Of a DNA stretch of 7,272 bases, positions 5,652-7,272 are shown piece after piece. How positions within the stretch are numbered: position 1 is the stretch's first letter; every line of letters begins with the position of its first letter. Origin of the DNA: Patescibacteria group bacterium (GTDB lineage Bacteria; Patescibacteriota; Patescibacteriia; UBA2591; PGYQ01). The stretch spans positions 1 to 7,272 of the forward strand of contig JAGUXS010000077.1 in the NCBI GenBank assembly GCA_020061725.1, given 5' to 3'. The notes below the pieces were generated by a model, which saw nothing but the letters and a program-made list of their open reading frames with translations, was not told where the DNA came from and made no database searches. A program made the position numbers and the translations under genes.

Positions 5652-5693
5652 ATAATAATTTAAAATTCAATATTTAAAATTTACAATTTTTAG
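5652..5693. repeat. 7-nt periodic array in the corA leader
   Basis: Six heptamers are in register, four of them beginning TTTAAAA, TTCAATA, TTTAAAA and TTTACAA between 5659 and 5686. It is AT-only apart from two C, so chance periodicity is harder to exclude than for the arrays at 3509 and 4643. It lies about 60-100 nt upstream of the corA start. Confidence 0.5.
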
Positions 5694-5705
5694 AGCCTTG
5701 TTTTC

Positions 5706-5733
5706 ATTTTATCATAAAAAATAAAAAAAACAA
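5706..5733 (-). promoter_or_regulatory. Possible promoter for corA
   Basis: On the minus strand TTGTTT (5733-5728) is separated by 16 nt from TAAAAT (5711-5706), five of six matches to the -10 consensus but only three of six to the -35. It would give a leader of about 100 nt containing the 7-nt array. I see no recognisable Mg2+ riboswitch in that leader. Confidence 0.3.
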
Positions 5734-5826
5734 CATAACATAACCTCAATCTAAACCAGATTAGATCATATAAATAAAAATAAATTTTGATTCCATAAAA
5801 CACAAAGCCTTTCAAATATTGCCTAA

Positions 5827-6855
5827 TTATTTTCCATATCTAAAAAAAACATTGCACGCGCCTTCAACGGACACCATACAAGGACCAATTGGATTTTCTG
5901 GCGCGCAGATTTTTTTAAATAGAGGACATTGTTTTGGAATTTTAAGCCCGCGAATTATTTCTCCACAAATACAAGCGGTGGGTTTTTGCGCAAAAGAAAA
6001 ATCAATTTTATCTAAAATTTTTTTATATTTTATTTTAGCGTCAAACTTTTGATATGATTTTTTAATTTCAAAACCAGACTTTGGAATAATTCCAAATCCT
6101 CGCCAATTTCCATCGCCTAAATTAAACACGTCAAAAATTTCTTGCATAGCTTTTGGGTTGCCACGCTCTTTTACTGATCGATAATATTCATTTTCAACAA
6201 TAGCTTGATTATTTAAAATTTGTTTTAACAACATATATATTGCCCTTAAAATATCTTCGGCAATAAATCCAGCAATTACTTGCGGAGCTTTTATTGATTC
6301 AAATGGTTTTAATCCAATAATAGTTGCAACATGTCCCGGACAAATATATCCATCAATTTTTAATTCTCCAATTTTGAGAAGCGCTTTCATTGCAGGTAAA
6401 AAAGATTTGTGAGTAGAATAAACACACAAACCTTTTTTAATTGCGTAAGCGGTCATCGGGGTTGTAGTTTCAAATCCTAAACCAAAAAAAATTAAATTTG
6501 AATAATTTTTTTGAAATTTTAACGCCTCTTCAATAGAATAAACTGAAAATACTTTCGCGTCATTTTCTCGCGCTTGATCTAAACTGCCATAATGTCCGGG
6601 TACGCGCATCATGTCACCATAAGTGGCAACTGGAATTCCAGCAAGAGCTAAATTTACAATCGCGTCAACATCTTCTTGACTAGTCACACAAACAGGACAT
6701 CCAGGCCCTGTTGTTAATTTTATATTTTTTGGCATTAATTTTTTTAATCCATATCTTGCAACCGCTTGTGTATGAGTGCCGCAAACCTCCATAAGATTAA
6801 CATCTTTTTTTATTTTCTTAGCGATATCATTAATTTTTTTTATTATGTTTTTCAT
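5827..6855 (-). CDS. hypD: [NiFe]-hydrogenase maturation factor HypD
   Basis: HypD is a cytoplasmic iron-sulfur protein. With HypC it forms the scaffold on which the Fe(CN)2CO group of [NiFe]-hydrogenase is built, receiving cyanide from HypE/HypF. At 342 residues it is a little shorter than E. coli HypD (373). Family motifs are complete: MEVCGTHTQ (22-30, C25 being the essential Cys), GPGCPVCV (50-57, C53 and C56), GFETTTP (127-133), GHVATIIG (174-181) and a C-terminal Cys-rich cluster domain with CICGE (295-299), C310, C317, GPCMVSVEGAC (324-334) and a final FFRYGK. Every Cys expected for the [4Fe-4S] site and the redox pair is present, so the protein should be functional. The ATG at 6855 gives a normal N-terminal helix and has no Shine-Dalgarno sequence. 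No hypC, hypE, hypF or hydrogenase gene lies within about 400 nt upstream or 5.8 kb downstream. A 127-nt gap separates it from the upstream gene. Confidence 0.96.
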   Translation of the reverse strand: MKNIIKKINDIAKKIKKDVNLMEVCGTHTQAVARYGLKKLMPKNIKLTTGPGCPVCVTSQEDVDAIVNLALAGIPVATYGDMMRVPGHYGSLDQARENDAKVFSVYSIEEALKFQKNYSNLIFFGLGFETTTPMTAYAIKKGLCVYSTHKSFLPAMKALLKIGELKIDGYICPGHVATIIGLKPFESIKAPQVIAGFIAEDILRAIYMLLKQILNNQAIVENEYYRSVKERGNPKAMQEIFDVFNLGDGNWRGFGIIPKSGFEIKKSYQKFDAKIKYKKILDKIDFSFAQKPTACICGEIIRGLKIPKQCPLFKKICAPENPIGPCMVSVEGACNVFFRYGK

Positions 6856-6910
6856 TATTAAAAAAATTAAATTTTAAAAATTCTTTTGCCTCTTTTTTAT
6901 TCATTTTCTC

Positions 6911-6928
6911 AAATCAGGACGGTAAAAT
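6911..6928. repeat. Short copy of the murC palindrome edge upstream of hypD
   Basis: AAATCAGGAC-GGTAAAAT matches, in reverse complement, the murC segment 1985-2003, with two T there replaced by one C in the middle. Seventeen positions agree, including the GC-containing core GTCCTGATTT, which is unusual in DNA this AT-rich. It may be a fragment of the same dispersed element. Confidence 0.4.
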
Positions 6929-6943
6929 AATCTGAAAATTCAT

Positions 6944-6963
6944 TTAAATATTCTGATATTTAA
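6944..6963. terminator. Weak AT-only hairpin after the partial gene
   Basis: TTAAATAT and ATATTTAA form a perfect 8-bp stem around TCTG, 20 nt past the stop of the 6983 gene on the minus strand. There is no G or C in the stem and no clear T-run after it, so termination here is doubtful. Stems of this kind can arise by chance in AT-rich DNA. Confidence 0.2.
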
Positions 6964-6982
6964 CATAATTTATTTATTTTTT

Positions 6983-7272
6983 TTAATCTTTTCCAACTCT
7001 CCTACCTAAAATTTCAAACATTTCTCCATAAGATGGAGGGACGCGTAAAAGAATGACGTATTGTTTTAATTTTTCCATTTCTTTTTCATTAATATTCATT
7101 CTTTTAACAGCTTTTGATAAATTTATCTCATTTTTCATAATGGTTTTTCTAATATTATCCCATTCATCTTCATTTATTTTTTCAAGAACATTCTTTTGAA
7201 TTTTTTTAAGTTCTTCTTGATTACCAAAAAACAATCCACTAAATAATATCTCTATATGCTCTAAATTTTCTA
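6983..7272 (-). CDS. 3' part of an unrecognised helical protein (runs off window)
   Basis: The last 96 codons of a frame are visible and no family is recognised. A TTG at 7234 could be taken as a start, giving 83 residues. However, the frame stays open for 12 further codons (ENLEHIEILFSG) to the window edge with the same helical character, so the gene more likely begins outside. The visible part is charged and helical: EELKKIQKNVLEKINEDEW, then SKAVKRMNINEKEMEKLKQY, then a less polar end VILLRVPPSYGEMFEILGRR and a short tail VGKD. There is no Cys, no membrane helix and no resemblance to HypA, HypB, HypC, HypE or HypF. It is followed after 127 nt by hypD on the same strand, so co-transcription is possible but unproven. 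Confidence 0.6.
   Translation of the reverse strand, partial: ENLEHIEILFSGLFFGNQEELKKIQKNVLEKINEDEWDNIRKTIMKNEINLSKAVKRMNINEKEMEKLKQYVILLRVPPSYGEMFEILGRRVGKD

Noticed and set aside
5596..5700. Mg2+-sensing riboswitch in the corA leader
   Set aside because: The leader is AT-only and repeat-like, with no conserved M-box or ykkC-type pairing visible.
5753..5771. Small hairpin ATCTAA/TTAGAT between hypD and corA as a terminator
   Set aside because: The six-bp AT-dominated stem has no T-run on the transcribed strand, so it is too weak to call.
5819..6052. Plus-strand open frame of 77 codons
   Set aside because: It is antisense to the conserved Cys-rich end of hypD, which explains its length.
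6830..6904. Minus-strand 24-codon frame overlapping the hypD start (MNKKEAKEFLKF...)
   Set aside because: It is Lys/Asn/Phe-rich as expected by chance from A/T runs, is not HypC-like and has no supporting signal.

Overview
The window is about 75-80% A+T by eye. All recognisable genes lie on the minus strand, so the order of transcription runs from high to low coordinates. It looks like a bacterium with a small, AT-rich genome, most likely a member of the Candidate Phyla Radiation (Patescibacteria/Parcubacteria type). This is an inference from the extreme AT content, start codons without Shine-Dalgarno sequences, divergent MurC/MurG motifs, and many short degenerate repeats between and inside genes. 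No marker gene in the window settles the taxonomy.

Layout in transcription order: (i) 7272-6983, the 3' part of an unrecognised helical protein whose frame is open through the window edge; (ii) 6855-5827, hypD, the Fe(CN)2CO-assembly scaffold for [NiFe]-hydrogenase, with no other hyp gene visible; (iii) 5595-4678, corA, a divalent-cation channel with a GMN motif; (iv) 4496-4206, a small unknown helical protein with a G7 tract and a four-copy hexanucleotide repeat at its 5' end; (v) 4082-2955 murG, 2852-1359 murC and 1260-169 a RodA-type SEDS gene. Group (v) is a peptidoglycan block: MurG makes lipid II, MurC adds L-Ala to UDP-MurNAc, and the SEDS protein polymerises lipid II into glycan. Positions 1-168 hold no gene I can support.

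The most unusual signal is not a gene. Degenerate tandem arrays with a strict 7-nt period occur in at least seven places: 78-119, 1267-1315, 2561-2588, 2912-2974, 3509-3536, 4643-4677 and 5652-5693. Most fill intergenic gaps. One begins on the base after the corA stop codon, one supplies the C-terminus and stop of MurG, and two lie inside murC and murG as in-frame 7-residue insertions (3 x 7 nt = 7 codons). murC also carries an 86-nt nested inverted repeat in frame, which looks like a palindromic element inserted into coding sequence. Part of it recurs upstream of hypD.

A second unusual signal is at the small gene 4206-4496. A G7 tract sits between two ATG codons in different frames, so losing one G would join the upstream ATG to the same downstream protein.
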